From: Paragonimus westermani
Lineage: Eukaryota > Platyhelminthes > Trematoda > Plagiorchiida > Troglotrematidae
Assembly (NCBI GenBank): GCA_008508345.1
Contig: QNGE01000124.1
Location: 246,947-310,946, forward strand
DNA: 64,000 nt
Reading direction: 5' to 3'
Positions 34,809 through 46,905 of the stretch are shown here, in pieces. The notes beneath the pieces are model-generated. The model worked only from the letters and a program-made list of their open reading frames with translations. It was not told the origin of the DNA and did not search any database. The position numbers were made by a program, and so were the translations under genes. The stretch's first letter is position 1; each line of letters opens with the position of its first letter.

Positions 34809-35159
34809 GGGCTGGTTCCGTTCCCATCACTTCTCCTGAAGCTGTCGAGCAGCAAACACTAGGTCGCTGGTACTCCGACTAGCCCGTAATCCCTACTGCT
34901 CCTCGGGAACATTGAACTCCAGAATGTTTGCATTCAGTCAGTTCAGTAGGATTCTAGCAAGCACCTTGCCTGCACAGCTCAAAAGGCTGATACCTCGGTG
35001 GCTGTCGGTGCATTGCTTGCTACCCTTCCCTTTGAACAAGGGTACGATGAGGGCACCCTTGAAGTCTTGCGGCATCACCTAGTGCTCCCAGATGGAGTGA
35101 ACCAGCTGGAGCAGACCGCGTTCCAATGCCGGCTTTGTGTTAGTTAATGATATATATAA

Positions 35160-36110
35160 CACTTGCAGACAGCTGTTACTACATACCGTGGAAGAAGATC
35201 GGTTATCAGTTTTTCACAGCATATGATTACTGCCATTGCCGGCTACCAAACACCTTCAGTAGTAGAGATCAATACTTGGGACATTGCTATTGCTGCTACT
35301 TCAACACGAAATGGTAGACATGCAACATTTTTTGGAGAGCATTATAACTGAGAAGGCGACCTCTCCCCGGCAAGAAGACAACTTACTCTATAGTCAAAAC
35401 TTTTAAGAAATGGTAGCATTATTGGCAGTGAGCTCCTTCCAGACTTTTCACTGACCAATAATCTGCCTCTTCTGCGTGCGGCGTTCAGCACGGCGAGAGG
35501 ATTAAAAGTTAACAATTTCAGCGATGGCTTGGCGGATGCTCACGTTGTAGCTCCTATATGACGTCTCGTCCAGGAGAAGAAAGCCGAGCCACCGATGAAT
35601 TACTCCGCTGAAACTGAAATCGAGCCACAACATATCTCCGGCCTAATGTCGTCCGGGTATTGTTTCATAGTTGTAAGTTATGCCCTCTGGAAACATACCC
35701 CGTTTGTTCACGAGGGTTGTGGACAGCCACTCCCATTAGATCTACATGTAGTGAGTTGAAGACTGGATCCTACAATCCACCGAACGTTACCCTGATTGCA
35801 ATGAACGTACCCTGCGAAAGTTTGGATGTGTGTGTCAAGGGTCACGTTCCATACGCTACAGGTAACAAGTACTTACTAACGATGACTGATGAATACTCAG
35901 GATTTCAGTTTGCGTTCCCTTGACCCGATATGACGGAATCTACCGTCAACACGAGCTCACCAGTTCTATATCCGAACTGCCCTCCTACATGCACCAAATA
36001 AGGGCACTGCTTTCATGGTTGAAGCACCATAGTAGTACCAAGTCACGGGAGACCTACTGACATCAGCCAGGCGGGGGGGTGTCAGCCGCGTGGCAAATCG
36101 CGTCTTCAAG
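35160..36110 (+). mobile_element. Gypsy-type fragment (K02A2.6-like), RNase H and integrase pieces
   Basis: RNase H start reads PSVVEINTWDIAIAATSTRN followed by GRHATFFGEHY at 35250-35345, the usual 'ETDAS..A..A.L.QNGRPVAFFSRTL' block with the catalytic Asp changed. An internal deletion then leads to the integrase: the zinc-region end and NPPNVTLI (about 35775), SLDVCVKGHVPYATGNKYLL at 35820-35880, and TMTDEYSGFQFAFP with core aspartate at about 35884-35923. Later frames give residues like SQAGG and WKQH near 36065-36120, the end of the core. A matching relative lies on the minus strand at 61.5-63.6 kb. No LTR is seen. Confidence 0.7.
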
Positions 36111-37339
36111 CTGGAAACAACATGAACTGAAAGGATGGACTTTTTGAATATCAGATACTGGTTGATTAGCGTTTGGGGTTGGTCAGCATCTCACATTTTT
36201 CTACGATCAGCTCAAGCTTTGTTTGATTCTTAGCCGATTTTAACTAAGGGACTGACGCAGGGATAAGGGTATTTCGTCCAGTGGCGATCGGAATGAAGAT
36301 TGAGCATTGGAGCTGGTCCTTCGTAAGAAAACCAAGCTAGTGCTGTCCGAAATCACCAGTGAAGAAGCCGATCTAAGTAAAAACATAGACGACAGCATAG
36401 GTAGGCAGTTGTTTTTGCTGGAATTGTGCACTGAACAAGGACATTTCATCCCCCAACAGCTTAATGTGGTTTTTAGATTTGCGGAGAGTAGAGTGCAGTT
36501 GAAATGTCGGATGGGTTCTGTTGAATTCAATTCCGGGAGTAGTCGGCAGGCCCGTATTTTGTCATTGCTGAATACTTGTTAGACTCTTAACTTGTCTGCA
36601 TCGCTTGCACTAGGCTTCACAGTAGTCTCGAAATTAGAGGTCATGCGGGAATTCGGTGATCGGTTGAAATCAGCTGATACACGGACGGCGATAGCTGACG
36701 ACGAGCGCAAAACATGCAAGTGGCAAAATTTTGTACCTGTCTGCGTCGCTACCGCGATATTTTACGAAAATTAAGGTCGGCAAACCCGGTTTGGAGAGCA
36801 CGCAAAAGAAATAATACCGAGTGCCATGAGTTATGCGATCACAGGAAACTGAAGCTGACTGGTGCACAAAACCACGTTGGGTGGATATTCAAACTGGTGT
36901 AAAAATTGAAAGTCCTCAGAGTTCAGCAGGGACAAGGTGGATCATGAAATCCAGTCTCTGTCGTACCCAATCCAAAATTGAATATAACATTCCAGACCAA
37001 TTTCGGCGTATAGGCAGATTTTCAGTAGGCTTCAAGAATCCTGCCCAAATAGTGCATAACATTTTGATGGGCCAATCAGAAGGAAAAGAATATCGTGTGT
37101 GAGTATCGGCATGTTCGAAGTAGTCATAAAGTCTTTGAAACAATCTCAGAAAATAGAACAGTTCTGGGAAAAATTGGACCTTTACCAGCACGTTGGAAAG
37201 CATAATCGCAATCGCTTTTGAAACGGGCGATCGGAACAAATCTGTTGCTTAGGGCAAACCAGTCGTACTAGTGTCCATCCCAAGATCGTTGAGGGTTTAC
37301 TAATGCGCACCGTCCCTGAAAGCTCCATGTGGAATGGTC
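36111..37339. other. No supported gene
   Basis: Contains a 91-codon acidic open frame (36307-36582, plus) and a 107-codon frame (37239-36916, minus); neither has a recognisable domain or splice context. Confidence 0.5.
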
Positions 37340-37860
37340 TTCCTTCTTTTCTCAGCACGACCTTCTTTGTAACCGGACGCGAACTACAACTATGCCTATT
37401 TTCACAGACAGCCTAACGGAGACGATTCAAAATCGAGTGCTATCTTCATAGTTTTCGCTAAAGCTTTCCACCGTGTACTACATGTGACGTCCTGAAAGAG
37501 GTTCGCTGTCAAATTTTCTCTGTTCATAATGGTTCATACTAAGGTTGAAACCGGACTAGACCTTTCGTATCCCTTTCAACTTAATGCGAGGGCTACTAAA
37601 GACTCGGTGCTCGGCCGCCTATTAGTTTTTATTCACATCAACGACCTTCAGGAAAATATGAGAGTTTCTTTCTCAATGTGATAAGCTAAGACTTCACCGT
37701 GCTAGTTATTCAGCTTACTGTAGATTGAAGCGAGCGCGACCAAGTGACGATCATACGATTGGAGTCTCCCTCTAATTGAGAGTAAGTGTGTACAAATGTT
37801 GTTCAATGAGGTTTCTGGCAGTCCCTTCGTAAGTCAAAGTATACGAAGTACAAAAAATAT
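37340..37860 (+). mobile_element. LINE family B-like reverse transcriptase relic
   Basis: Plus-strand frames give IFTDSLTET near 37395, IFIVFAKAFHRV (palm A) near 37445, SVLGRLLVFIHINDL (palm B) near 37600-37645, and YDWSLPLIESKCVQML near 37755-37800, which is the block after the YADD box in the other family B copies. The ADD box itself is not readable. It lies in the same orientation and order as copies c and d. Confidence 0.6.
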
Positions 37861-40679
37861 CAGAATGGTTAACTGGAAAAAGATCCACTTATCCTGATTT
37901 CTTTCAGAGCAGCCATTGCATATAATCACCAGGTGGCTCCAGTCTGTTGGAAACCATTTTCACGATTGCCCCGAGCACCCAGCTCTTGTGTCTTTATTCT
38001 TTTTATATACTTCTTATTTACTGGTTGAGCTGATTTGAGAAGAATCACTCACGCATGCTTTGTACTTTGTTGAGTCAGTGTGCAACGTACTTGCCTCTGG
38101 CTGACGTACTTTGTACGATCATGGTACTTGTTCTGTTAGATGTATTGAGGGGATCTGTAAACGCTTTTTGATGCAGATCCAATTTTGAGCGCTCAACTTG
38201 AGTAACTATACCGAAAATTCACTGTTGATCGATAGTCACAATAAAAGTAAACAACTTTTCATGTTGCACGTTCTATCGCCCACCTACAGCCAAATTAAAA
38301 CCTTCAGTAGTAAAACCTTCAACCAAATCTCGTTCGAATGCTGTAATCAGTATCTGCCTACGCGCGGCATGAAGAAAGTACGGTCCTCACGGTTACTCTT
38401 GAAGTGCTTGAACGGACCGCCACTTGCACAGTTGAAGTGATGCAAACACCCTATTGGATTTATATAATACCACCACCTGAGCAAGTCATGCATACGCGCT
38501 CTAAAACGCATGTACCGGTCGTGGAAAGTGCTCAGCAGGAGGCTACCGAGGAGAACAAGCGCCCAAATATTATCGCGTACATGTTGCTGCGGTAGCTGCC
38601 TACTTCAGGTATCCTTCATAAAAAGTCGCCCTCCACACTCTCTCTCTCTTAACACAGTTCATTCTTATTGGCTGTTCACCTTGTACTCGAAATCTTGGTA
38701 GCAGCTGCGTACCTTTTTTGTGCTTAACCCTCTCGGTAGACCGAGAGCACCCCAGCAATCTTTGAGACAAAAGCTTTTTCAGTCACTGGTGCCAAAATTT
38801 TGTTGTGGTTCAATAATTAACATCGTTGAATTTTGTTGCTGGGACTGCTTTTGTTTTAAACTTTCAGAGGAGTCAGCAAGTAAGTTGTGGTAGTTTATCG
38901 TATAGCGAATAATGGAAAATTAGCGAACATTCGCATTGCCCGTTTGGCTTGAGCATTAATGGTGAAATACAATTGGACTCGACGTCAAAAACGTAGGAAG
39001 TTTTGCTCTCCTTAATATGTCAGTGGTAGTAATAAGGGAAACGTGATTAATCTCGTGATGATAAAATGGTTGTTGGTTCATAAGGACTGAGCCTTACATG
39101 AAATAGCGATCGTAAGATATGGTGGTGGACATTTTCCAACGTAATACTATGCGCGAAAATCGAGCAACTTAACGGTATTTTGTTAGTTATATTTGACATG
39201 AATAGCCACTGGTTGCGACCACGGTTGTGAACTTTCCAATTGGAGTGCGATGTACGCTGGAACGCTTAGGAAGCGACCAGGTAAACGAATGACATTGAGG
39301 AGCACCTCCTACGTAAAACCTCACTAAAGTTCCCTGCAAATGTTCTATCCTAGGGATGAAGGTAAAATGTGCCTCATGCTGAAACACATCAGTGATCCAT
39401 CAATTCGCCCTACCGTACAAGTGAAAGCAAACAGTACCGTATGCTCTGTCAAAGATACACGCTAGTATTGTGCTGTAATGACAGCGAAAATCGAATCTAG
39501 TCGCGTGTGAAATGCTGACTTGGTTGAACCGTGCCTGGTTTTTTCATGGAATTTAGGTACAACCAAGTCTTACCAACCACGGACGTGAGTAACCGATACA
39601 GCCAACAATGAGTTATTAACACAAATAGGAACTCTTTCCTCGTGGCCCACAAACTGCGAACTACAAAAACCGACGGGAGGATGGATACAGCGGGCTCCGG
39701 ATAGGCATTATTTTCGACCACCAGCTGCCGTGCGAATTCATGTAGGAAGCTGGTCTCTGCTCGCAGAAAAGGATGGATTGTGGTTCGATGAGAGCTCGGT
39801 AAAATACTTAACTCACACGCCGAAACGCACATAACTAAATATCCGGGGCATCACATTCCATCCAGAAATATTGTGTCCTTGGGTGTGATTCACAGAAAAT
39901 AACTACTGTTTGAGGAGTTTGATCAAGGATTTCTGGCTGTTAGGAGGTCCAGAGAAATTCAAGTGTCTTTCGCTGTGGAGCGATATGTTTTGGTCAGGAG
40001 TGTGTTGGAAATTGTGGGGGTGCTTTAAAAGCGGGGGCGCAGCCATGGCGAGAATTAACTAATTGGTCCGGCTTTTCATCTCTGCCAGGCCAATAAGGAG
40101 CTGCGAGCAAACGCATTCATTCAGCTGATGCCCGGGCGGCCGACGTGAAGCCAGTGAAACACCCTGAGTTAAAGTTCCCGACAGATGGCGACACGTTTCC
40201 CGAGCAGTAAACACTTTTCGAGAGTCAATATCACGCAGACTGCGGAAAGATTCCACTCTCCTTTGTTAATTCTCTATTCGATTAGCGGCTACAAATATGG
40301 GATAACAAGGATCGCAATGTCCGGTCTCGTAAGGTTACTTCGGTAACCATTCCGGGCGTGATCGCAAGTGTCTGGCTAACTACCTAGAAACCTCGATTGA
40401 CTTCTGCTTCAATGGGCACTGTCGTGACCAGAGCTTTCTCACAAATGCTCAACTCACCTGCTACAATGTGCCGGACACGGTTCTTCGGAGGTTGCGCAAA
40501 GCAGCAGCTGGTATACGGCATAACACATTTTCACGCAGTTCAATTAAGCACTGCAGATTGCCAGATTCTCCAAAGCATCGAAGGAAGTCACGGTCAAGTC
40601 AGTGTCTGCTACAGATACTCGCCGGGTAGATGCCGTCCAGCCATTGCCATACGAACGCAATTATTTTCAAGTAATCGCA
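37861..40679. other. No supported gene
   Basis: Open frames reach 111 codons (39832-39497, minus) without a family I know. The opening 280 codons' worth of sequence is AT-rich with short T-runs. A CT run (CTCTCTCTCTCTT) lies near 38638. Confidence 0.5.
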
Positions 40680-41000
40680 TGTCCTCTACCAAGCGCAAAT
40701 ATCTTTCCACCTGGCCACACCTGACAAATATGCCCAATTTCATAGGGGGCCTGACGGAAGCCAGAAAAACTGAACTCACCTCAAACACTACCTTCTTGGA
40801 TTTCGCCAGAAATTCCGACTGTGTACCACACAATCCACTAAAATATGGCACACAAGCATACGGAAACCGTTGTGGGTTTATTTGCCGGACTGTCTCCATT
40901 TTCCACGTGAGACTTTCGAGAGTTGAAACCACATCAGACCACTGCCCCCTCTCAATGATTTATGCTGAGGTTCCTCAAAACTGAAAGCTAGGTTCTCTGT
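40680..41000 (+). mobile_element. LINE family B reverse transcriptase fragment (palm A)
   Basis: Within a longer open frame, residues LTNMPNFIGGLTEARKTELT followed by FLDFARNSDCVPHNPLKYG (40728-40860) match palm A of the family B copies, for example TNMLIFMDSLTEA and FDSAKVLDRVPH. The catalytic aspartate FLDF is present, but KAFD has become RNSD. The frame upstream of 40680 does not resemble a LINE. The piece ends about 40985. Confidence 0.6.
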
Positions 41001-42649
41001 TAATTACCGTTTACTTTATCGATATTCAGAGCAAACGTCACAGGGGAGCTACTCCCTGATATGAAGGTTTAAGCACACGAAAAGTTGGTGGTTCCGGTGA
41101 ACCACAGTTTGTTGTTGACGTGATTAAGTGCCAGTCGGAAAGTTGGAATGATATCGACAACCACGTAGTTTGGTGACATGGCGTTTCAAGGTCAAAGCGA
41201 GTTGGAAACGGCCATTTGGGTGCAAAGAGAGACTTCTCAAACATCTCGTGGAACATTACAATACACATTTCAAAGCAAATATAAAAATTTCAGCGACAGT
41301 TGTAGTTTTACCGCAATGAGAAACGTCGGTTATAACTGTAAAATCTCCATATGGGCGCCTTTGTTGAGAAGATGTTTTGCTTTTGTTCTTCATAAGGGCT
41401 TCAACGTGGTCTTCCTAATGGGTTTGTGTTCTGAAGATGCTTCCATCAGAATTTCCGCGTTGCTGTAACGCTTTATTTTGAGCGATTTGAGATATATAAA
41501 TGATTTCGTGATACCATGCACATTGCGTTTACACAGTACTACGCAATAAATATCGAAGTAACTTTCAATGGATTCATATCACTTCGTTTGCGGGTTGGTG
41601 GTATACTTGAATTTTATGTTCACCCTGTTCTTCTGTCAGCAGTTTAAGTTGAAAACGCACAAAATTCCTTAAGAAGATCAAATTGGAACCCTTATCAAGA
41701 AAAAAAGCAAGACATTTTCCTCAAGAAAGGTGCTCGTTTGGGCAGTCTTCAGGTATAGACGACGTTTCTCATTGCAAGACAACTATGAAGCCCGATAAGC
41801 TTTCTATATTCGTCCTGGAATGTGCAACTTAATGTTCTACGAGAAATTCGAAGAATCTCTCCTTGCGCCCAAATGGTCTTCACTAACTCGTTTCGATCTA
41901 CAATCATCAAGCCGGCGAATTACACACCTGGCGCATCCCCCAAGTAGATATGAGTGCGCATGAGCGACACTCGGTGGAAACTCCAGCACTACCTTTGTGA
42001 TTTGTCGTGCGCTCAGAAACTTGAAAATCATGCAGGTCAAACTGCAGAAAGCTCCATCAGAATGTAGTTTGACTCACTTTTCGCGCATTACAATGAGAGT
42101 GAGACAAAAATGCGCCACTCCTAAGATGATTAACGAGACTTCTCTCCATCAAAAACGCAAAGACGTTTCAAACGGCTTAGAAGTTTATATGAGACAGTTA
42201 CCCAAGTTTGACAATCAGACCGCTCAAACTGCTTGAAGGGGGACGTGTTTGCGGTTTGGCGCGCCCAAAATTCGATCACTAAACTGGACACAGGCCCAAA
42301 AATTTCGCACGGACTTGACTTGATATTTTTGACCTGCATCCACCTGAATTTAGACAAATCCGCTGGATTCTAATTCTCACAAACTGCATTACCGCATTCC
42401 CAGTAGAACAGCTGGTCATCGTACCGGGTGCAAATGATCAACGAGAGCATGAAAGAAAGCGGTGTGACTCTGTTCCCGGGATTTCGCCGGAAAATTTTTG
42501 CAGGGTCAAGGGAATCAAAGACAACGCTTGACGGTAGCCCTTTAAATAGAAAAGAAGTACATTGACCATGCGTGAGTTAATTTACAAGTGGTCCCGCAGT
42601 GGTCCAAAAACGGTTGCGCGGCGGAACGGTTATCGAACGCGGCTTTAGT
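41001..42649. other. No supported gene
   Basis: Only frames under 100 codons, without motifs. The LINE copy that starts near 42650 cannot be followed further upstream. Confidence 0.5.
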
Positions 42650-44930
42650 CACACATTTGAGTCTGCTCTGGACTTCGTCCGTTGCTGGCTCCGAAATTCG
42701 GTCACAAAGAGTTCGTTCCGGAATTTCCACAAGGCAGACATTAACACACATTTATAAGTGCACGCAATCTTGCACCTGACTCCGTGAACTCAAACCACCT
42801 TACTTTTAAAGTTGCCATCAACGGAGCGGATGAGGCATTTGTTCCTCGAAAATGGTGGAAGTTCTCTTCTTGTGCACCGCTTCCGCGAAATATGCGTCGT
42901 TTTCTTGATGTGTGTTCTCGTCTATTCTCTAAGCAGAAGCTAACGGGTAGGCCAGAGGATCTACAACCCCTTCGACTTGTGCGAGACGGGTGTACGCGAG
43001 AAATCCGTCAATGGGCACAGTCAAAAATCCCACGATCATCTCACGAGAGCAAAAATGTCCTCTTCAAGTACATGTGCCGCCAGGGAAACCTAAGCCCCCG
43101 GCGCTTCCTTTGCAGCCTCCCGAAGGAGAAATCCCCTCAAACCCTCAAATGGTTAGTGAGGTGTTCAGGGAACACTATTCAGCAGTCCAGAATGTGGTCC
43201 CGCCAAACTAGCATCCACCTCTCCTTGGAAGAAACTTCCAGTACCCACTCCTGGCAGCTGACTTCTCTGTGTTCGACGTTCAGGATCGCTTGCTTAGGAA
43301 CAATCTCTATGGTGCCATATTTTCAGACGCGATCCATCCCGAAATCCTCGAAAAAGCGGCCATCGACTTGGTGATGCCCTTCTTTAATCCGTTGGAAAAG
43401 ACACTCCTGGCCTGTACTCTTCCGGAGGCATGGAAAGAGGCCACTGTCACACCCATACTTAAGGCATGTGATTGTTCCTCCCCTGCTAGTTATCGATCGA
43501 TCAGTCTTACCAGCATTCAACGGAAAATAATGGAGCGTCTGTTAAAAGACCCCATCCTTGAACATTCCTTCTTGAACAACCTCTTCTTTTCTACTCGACC
43601 TAGCTTTCTTTCAGATCGGTCAGCCATAACCAATATGCCAATTTTCGGGGGTAGCTTGACAGAGGCCAAAGACAATGATTACATCTCTAAGGCTATTATC
43701 CTCGATCTTGCCAAAGCTCTTGACCGTGTCCCAGACGGTCCTCCTGTATACAAACCGTAAGCTTATGCGCTCCAAGGAAAGATTCTACGCTGGACTACTT
43801 CCATTTTTAGTAACGGGACGTTTAGAGTAAAAATCGGCTCGAGCCTCTCTTTTCCCCCGCCACTCTCAGCAGGAATTCCACAGGGATCCACACTTGGTCC
43901 ACTGTCGTTTCTGGTGTACATTAATGACCTCCCTGAGCTTATTTCTAGCGACTTCCTCCTTCATGTTGATGACTAATACGTCTGGAATGCTCATGACCCC
44001 AGTGATTTGCAGATTAACCTTGACCGTACTAAATGCTTGTCAGATGACTGGTGTCTCATTCAAACCACAGCATGCGTGCACATCTGACGTTCGGAGAAGA
44101 CTCCCGGAATCCCTTTGCCACAAACAATGCACAAATCGTAATAAATATCGCGAAAGATGGCTTCAAAAAAGCCTTGGGATTTGGTTGTCAACAAGTTTAA
44201 GCTCGCCTTATCTTCCCCTGATGGCCGCCAAAGGGGGCTTCGTAACTTTTGGGCTGATAAAAGCAGCTGCACGAACAAGCATGTATTTGAACCGCTTTAC
44301 GGGGTGTACCTAAGATCACTGCCTAAGAAGGTTAACCAAGTAGCGTGCACCGGTTTGAAATAGGACATACTCGCCACTGAACGTGTCTGGCCAATAGCCA
44401 CCAAAATGATCACTGGCTCGTGGCACCTCTACGAGTCTTGCCTCGAAATCCTTGATCTTCGTCCATTTGAGTTTCAAAGACTCGGCGGTGACCTAATTCT
44501 TAAACGCTTTTTCTCCTGAGAAGGACTCGTGCAGCAATTTTTTTACCTCAGTGTGTGATAACAGTCGGAGGGGTCACGCCAGGAAGCTCTGTAAGCTTCG
44601 ACCCCGTAAATTCCTTAGGCGAAAGTGCTTCTCTTATGGAGTTATCAAACGCTGAAACGACCTCCCACTAGAGGGACCGTCTCAAAGTGTTGTTGGATTC
44701 CTGCCTACTTAAGAAACCGTTAGGTCAGTATTTTTTTCCGTCATTTTGCTCTGTTCTTGGTACATTCTGTAACCTCTAAGAGCGGCGCATCACCCTGTTT
44801 TCAATGAGTGATTTTCAGGTCAACGGAAATCCGCCGGACATAGAAACGGAGAAAATGACTGGATCAGGGCGATTCGCGCCCCCAACCTAAAACCCAAGAA
44901 CAAATCGCTGGAAGCCGTTGATTTAGCTTG
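42650..44930 (+). mobile_element. CR1-like LINE, family B, copy c
   Basis: 5'-truncated copy starting in the linker between endonuclease and reverse transcriptase (FRNFHKADI near 42715, as in copy d) and running to a 3' tail ending near 44930. The open frame 42784-43374 covers the linker; 43269-43760 covers the fingers and palm A with EAWKEATVTPILKACD, SYRSISLTSI and AIILDLAKALDRVPD. GIPQGSTLGPL lies near 43872. Palm C reads LHVDD followed directly by a stop (about 43960), so the catalytic pair survives but the frame is cut. The C-terminal blocks follow at 44150-44700, then the shared untranslated tail. Confidence 0.8.
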
Positions 44931-45248
44931 TACGACAGCTTTACTGCTCCCTAGCCCTAGCGGGGGACCATTATTTGATCTCCCCGCTCACAGAAGGACA
45001 ATCCCGTTTTAGAAGCTCTTCAATGGATCGCAGCGGAAGCAGTTGTGAGTTGTGTGCAAAGTTCTGCCTTCATTGGCTTTACGAACTACGTCGCTTACCC
45101 CTGGAATGCAGCAGACAGAGAGCTGACCCAATGCTGATTTTCACTCTTCTGAGGATCCCAAACCATCCGCGCTGGTCTCTGCCGACTCCTGTGGATACTA
45201 GCTCACTCACGGGTCATTCATTGAAACAGAAAGCAGAGTGAACTTGAG
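44931..45248. other. No supported gene; spacer between LINE B copy c and a Gypsy element
   Basis: About 320 bases with an 88-codon plus-strand frame (44975-45241) without recognised motif. It may include the decayed 3' end of the Gypsy element. Confidence 0.4.
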
Positions 45249-46370
45249 CTAAAGCACACCTTCTTCCCGGTTTGAGCCTGCAAGGCCCGGAAATTTCTGT
45301 TGGAAACTGTCGTGAGCATCACGGCAGTGACTCTGTTCAAAACTTGTTTGGATCGCTACTCCACACTTAGTCCGTGCTCCAACATACTCTCTTGCGCATA
45401 GCCGTGTGTCGTTCGTCTGTCGAGTAGCCCACATCCAATCATGCATTTTACCCAGATATACACTTACGCATACAGTGGTGACAGATGTGCATTTATCTGT
45501 CCTCGACTTCAGCTCATCAGAGGCTGCGAAACTCCCCACTGGGGTATGCGTGTGACATTGAATTTTAGACCGCTGGCAATGTTTGCACGCGTTGGCCAAT
45601 GTGCAGACGTCGCGATTGACATTGCGCCAGACAGAGCGTTGTGTGACCATTCTGACTGTTGAATGTATGCGTGGGTGACACACGCCGTGCAACTTGTCGA
45701 AGATTTGGCGACTTAGGGCTAACGGAATAGCCGAACGAGGCATGTCTTTTGATATGTCACGAATAGTCCTCCCTCAGGATGAATCCACGGGAACGCCCTC
45801 GTGCTTGAGGGGACTGGGCCGACGAAGTTGTTTCATCTCTTGCTCGTTGTACTTTGCGGTTAGGCTAGCTGCCAGATCGACCGATCTGTTTGCCATGCTC
45901 GTTTTGGCATTGAAGCGCGAGAAGTCATCAGCGAATGGATTTACAATATCCGAAATGTGACGAATGTCGACCATGAACTGAACGATATAATCCGGGTGTC
46001 GGGTGTCTATGGGGAAATGCCTGTCGATCGCCGAGCATAGAGCCTACGTAACCGGCTTATATTCCGTGAAGACGACAAAGTTCATGTTCCCATAGACATG
46101 TCGAAAATGGCGAGTGCCGAGATAAACCACTGAGTTCTTTCCAGAGAGCGCTAATTCGATACTTAGTTGTATGTAAACGTTTAGAGGAGAAGGCTAGAAG
46201 ACGCCAGTCGCCACCGAGTTGCTCCTGCAGGACGGCCCCGACAGCTGCAACCGATGTATCCACGGTTAGCGCAAAGGGAGCAGACGGATGATTATGCAAC
46301 AGCGATGTCATATTTGCGATAATCTTCTTTTGATTAACGAAGGTCATTTTTGCGACCGTTTTAGATAAGA

Positions 46371-46905
46371 ACGGGAGTACTTTGCTTTAGAGTAGGTTGA
46401 TGTGCGGTTAGGTTGGGCAGGCATTGTTGAAAGATAGCTACATTCCCACCTCTGACACCATGTTGAAAGATCGCTACCTTCCCACCTCTGACACCATGCT
46501 GAAAGATCGCTACCTTCCGGAACGAAAGCAAAAGTCAGTCTTCGTAGCACAAAGCAAATCTCGAGTTATTGAGTTTTTATTGGTTATTTTATAGACCAGA
46601 CGCATCGGTAAAATGAATAATTACAATTGGTGTTGACGCTCTCGCTTTCTCATTGGTCGGCTCGACTCCGCTTGAAGCTCGTTTGTTTCAACGCGTAACG
46701 CACTTAAACAACTTGTTTAACTCCAGTGCTCGTTATAACAAAATCCGATGCTGGAGCAGCGTGCCGTGCTGACTGGTCCACGCGCTGACACACAAGTCTG
46801 TTCGTGTTTTCGACACTGATATTGGCCGTAGACTTCTGCGAATCAGTGGTTGAATATGTATCGATGCTTCCGTCCAATCCAATCCCTTTACAGGCAAAAT
46901 AACGA
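46371..46905 (-). mobile_element. Nested LTR-retrotransposon fragment (LTR, primer site, leader)
   Basis: The host Gypsy protein breaks between LPLHRYFA (46905) and the RNase H start (about 46350). The insert contains an LTR on the minus strand, from TGTTATAACG at 46740 down to TTTCAGCA at 46497, with CCAAT (46656-46652), TATAAAA (46593-46587) and AATAAA (46581-46576) in the correct order. TGGTGTCAGAGG follows immediately, a good tRNA primer-binding site, since such sites begin with TGG next to the LTR. Only about 130 bases of leader remain after it. Confidence 0.55.
46425..46518 (-). repeat. 36-bp tandem repeat spanning LTR end and primer-binding site
   Basis: Units at 46425-46460 and 46461-46496 are full; 46497-46518 is partial. 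Each full unit on the minus strand starts with TGGTGTCAGAGGTGGGAAGG and ends in CTTTCAACA, so the LTR terminus and primer site are repeated two to three times. Units differ at two or three bases. Confidence 0.8.

Larger units (their letters stand above)
33440..35138 (-). mobile_element. RTE-type LINE copy 2, 5'-truncated
   Basis: Keeps the 3' half of the element: finger motifs of the reverse transcriptase in broken frames at 35138-34810 (GKVLARILLN, ARQLQEK), an intact palm-to-thumb open frame (34808-33987), a linker (33959-33699) and a C-terminal zinc finger (about 33545-33480). At 35138 it gives way abruptly to Gypsy sequence. 5' truncation of this sort is normal for LINE insertion. Confidence 0.8.

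Noticed and set aside
40397..40679. First half of a 195-codon plus-strand frame as a gene
   Set aside because: Only the second half matches LINE B; the upstream part shows no motif and there is no splice signal joining it to anything.
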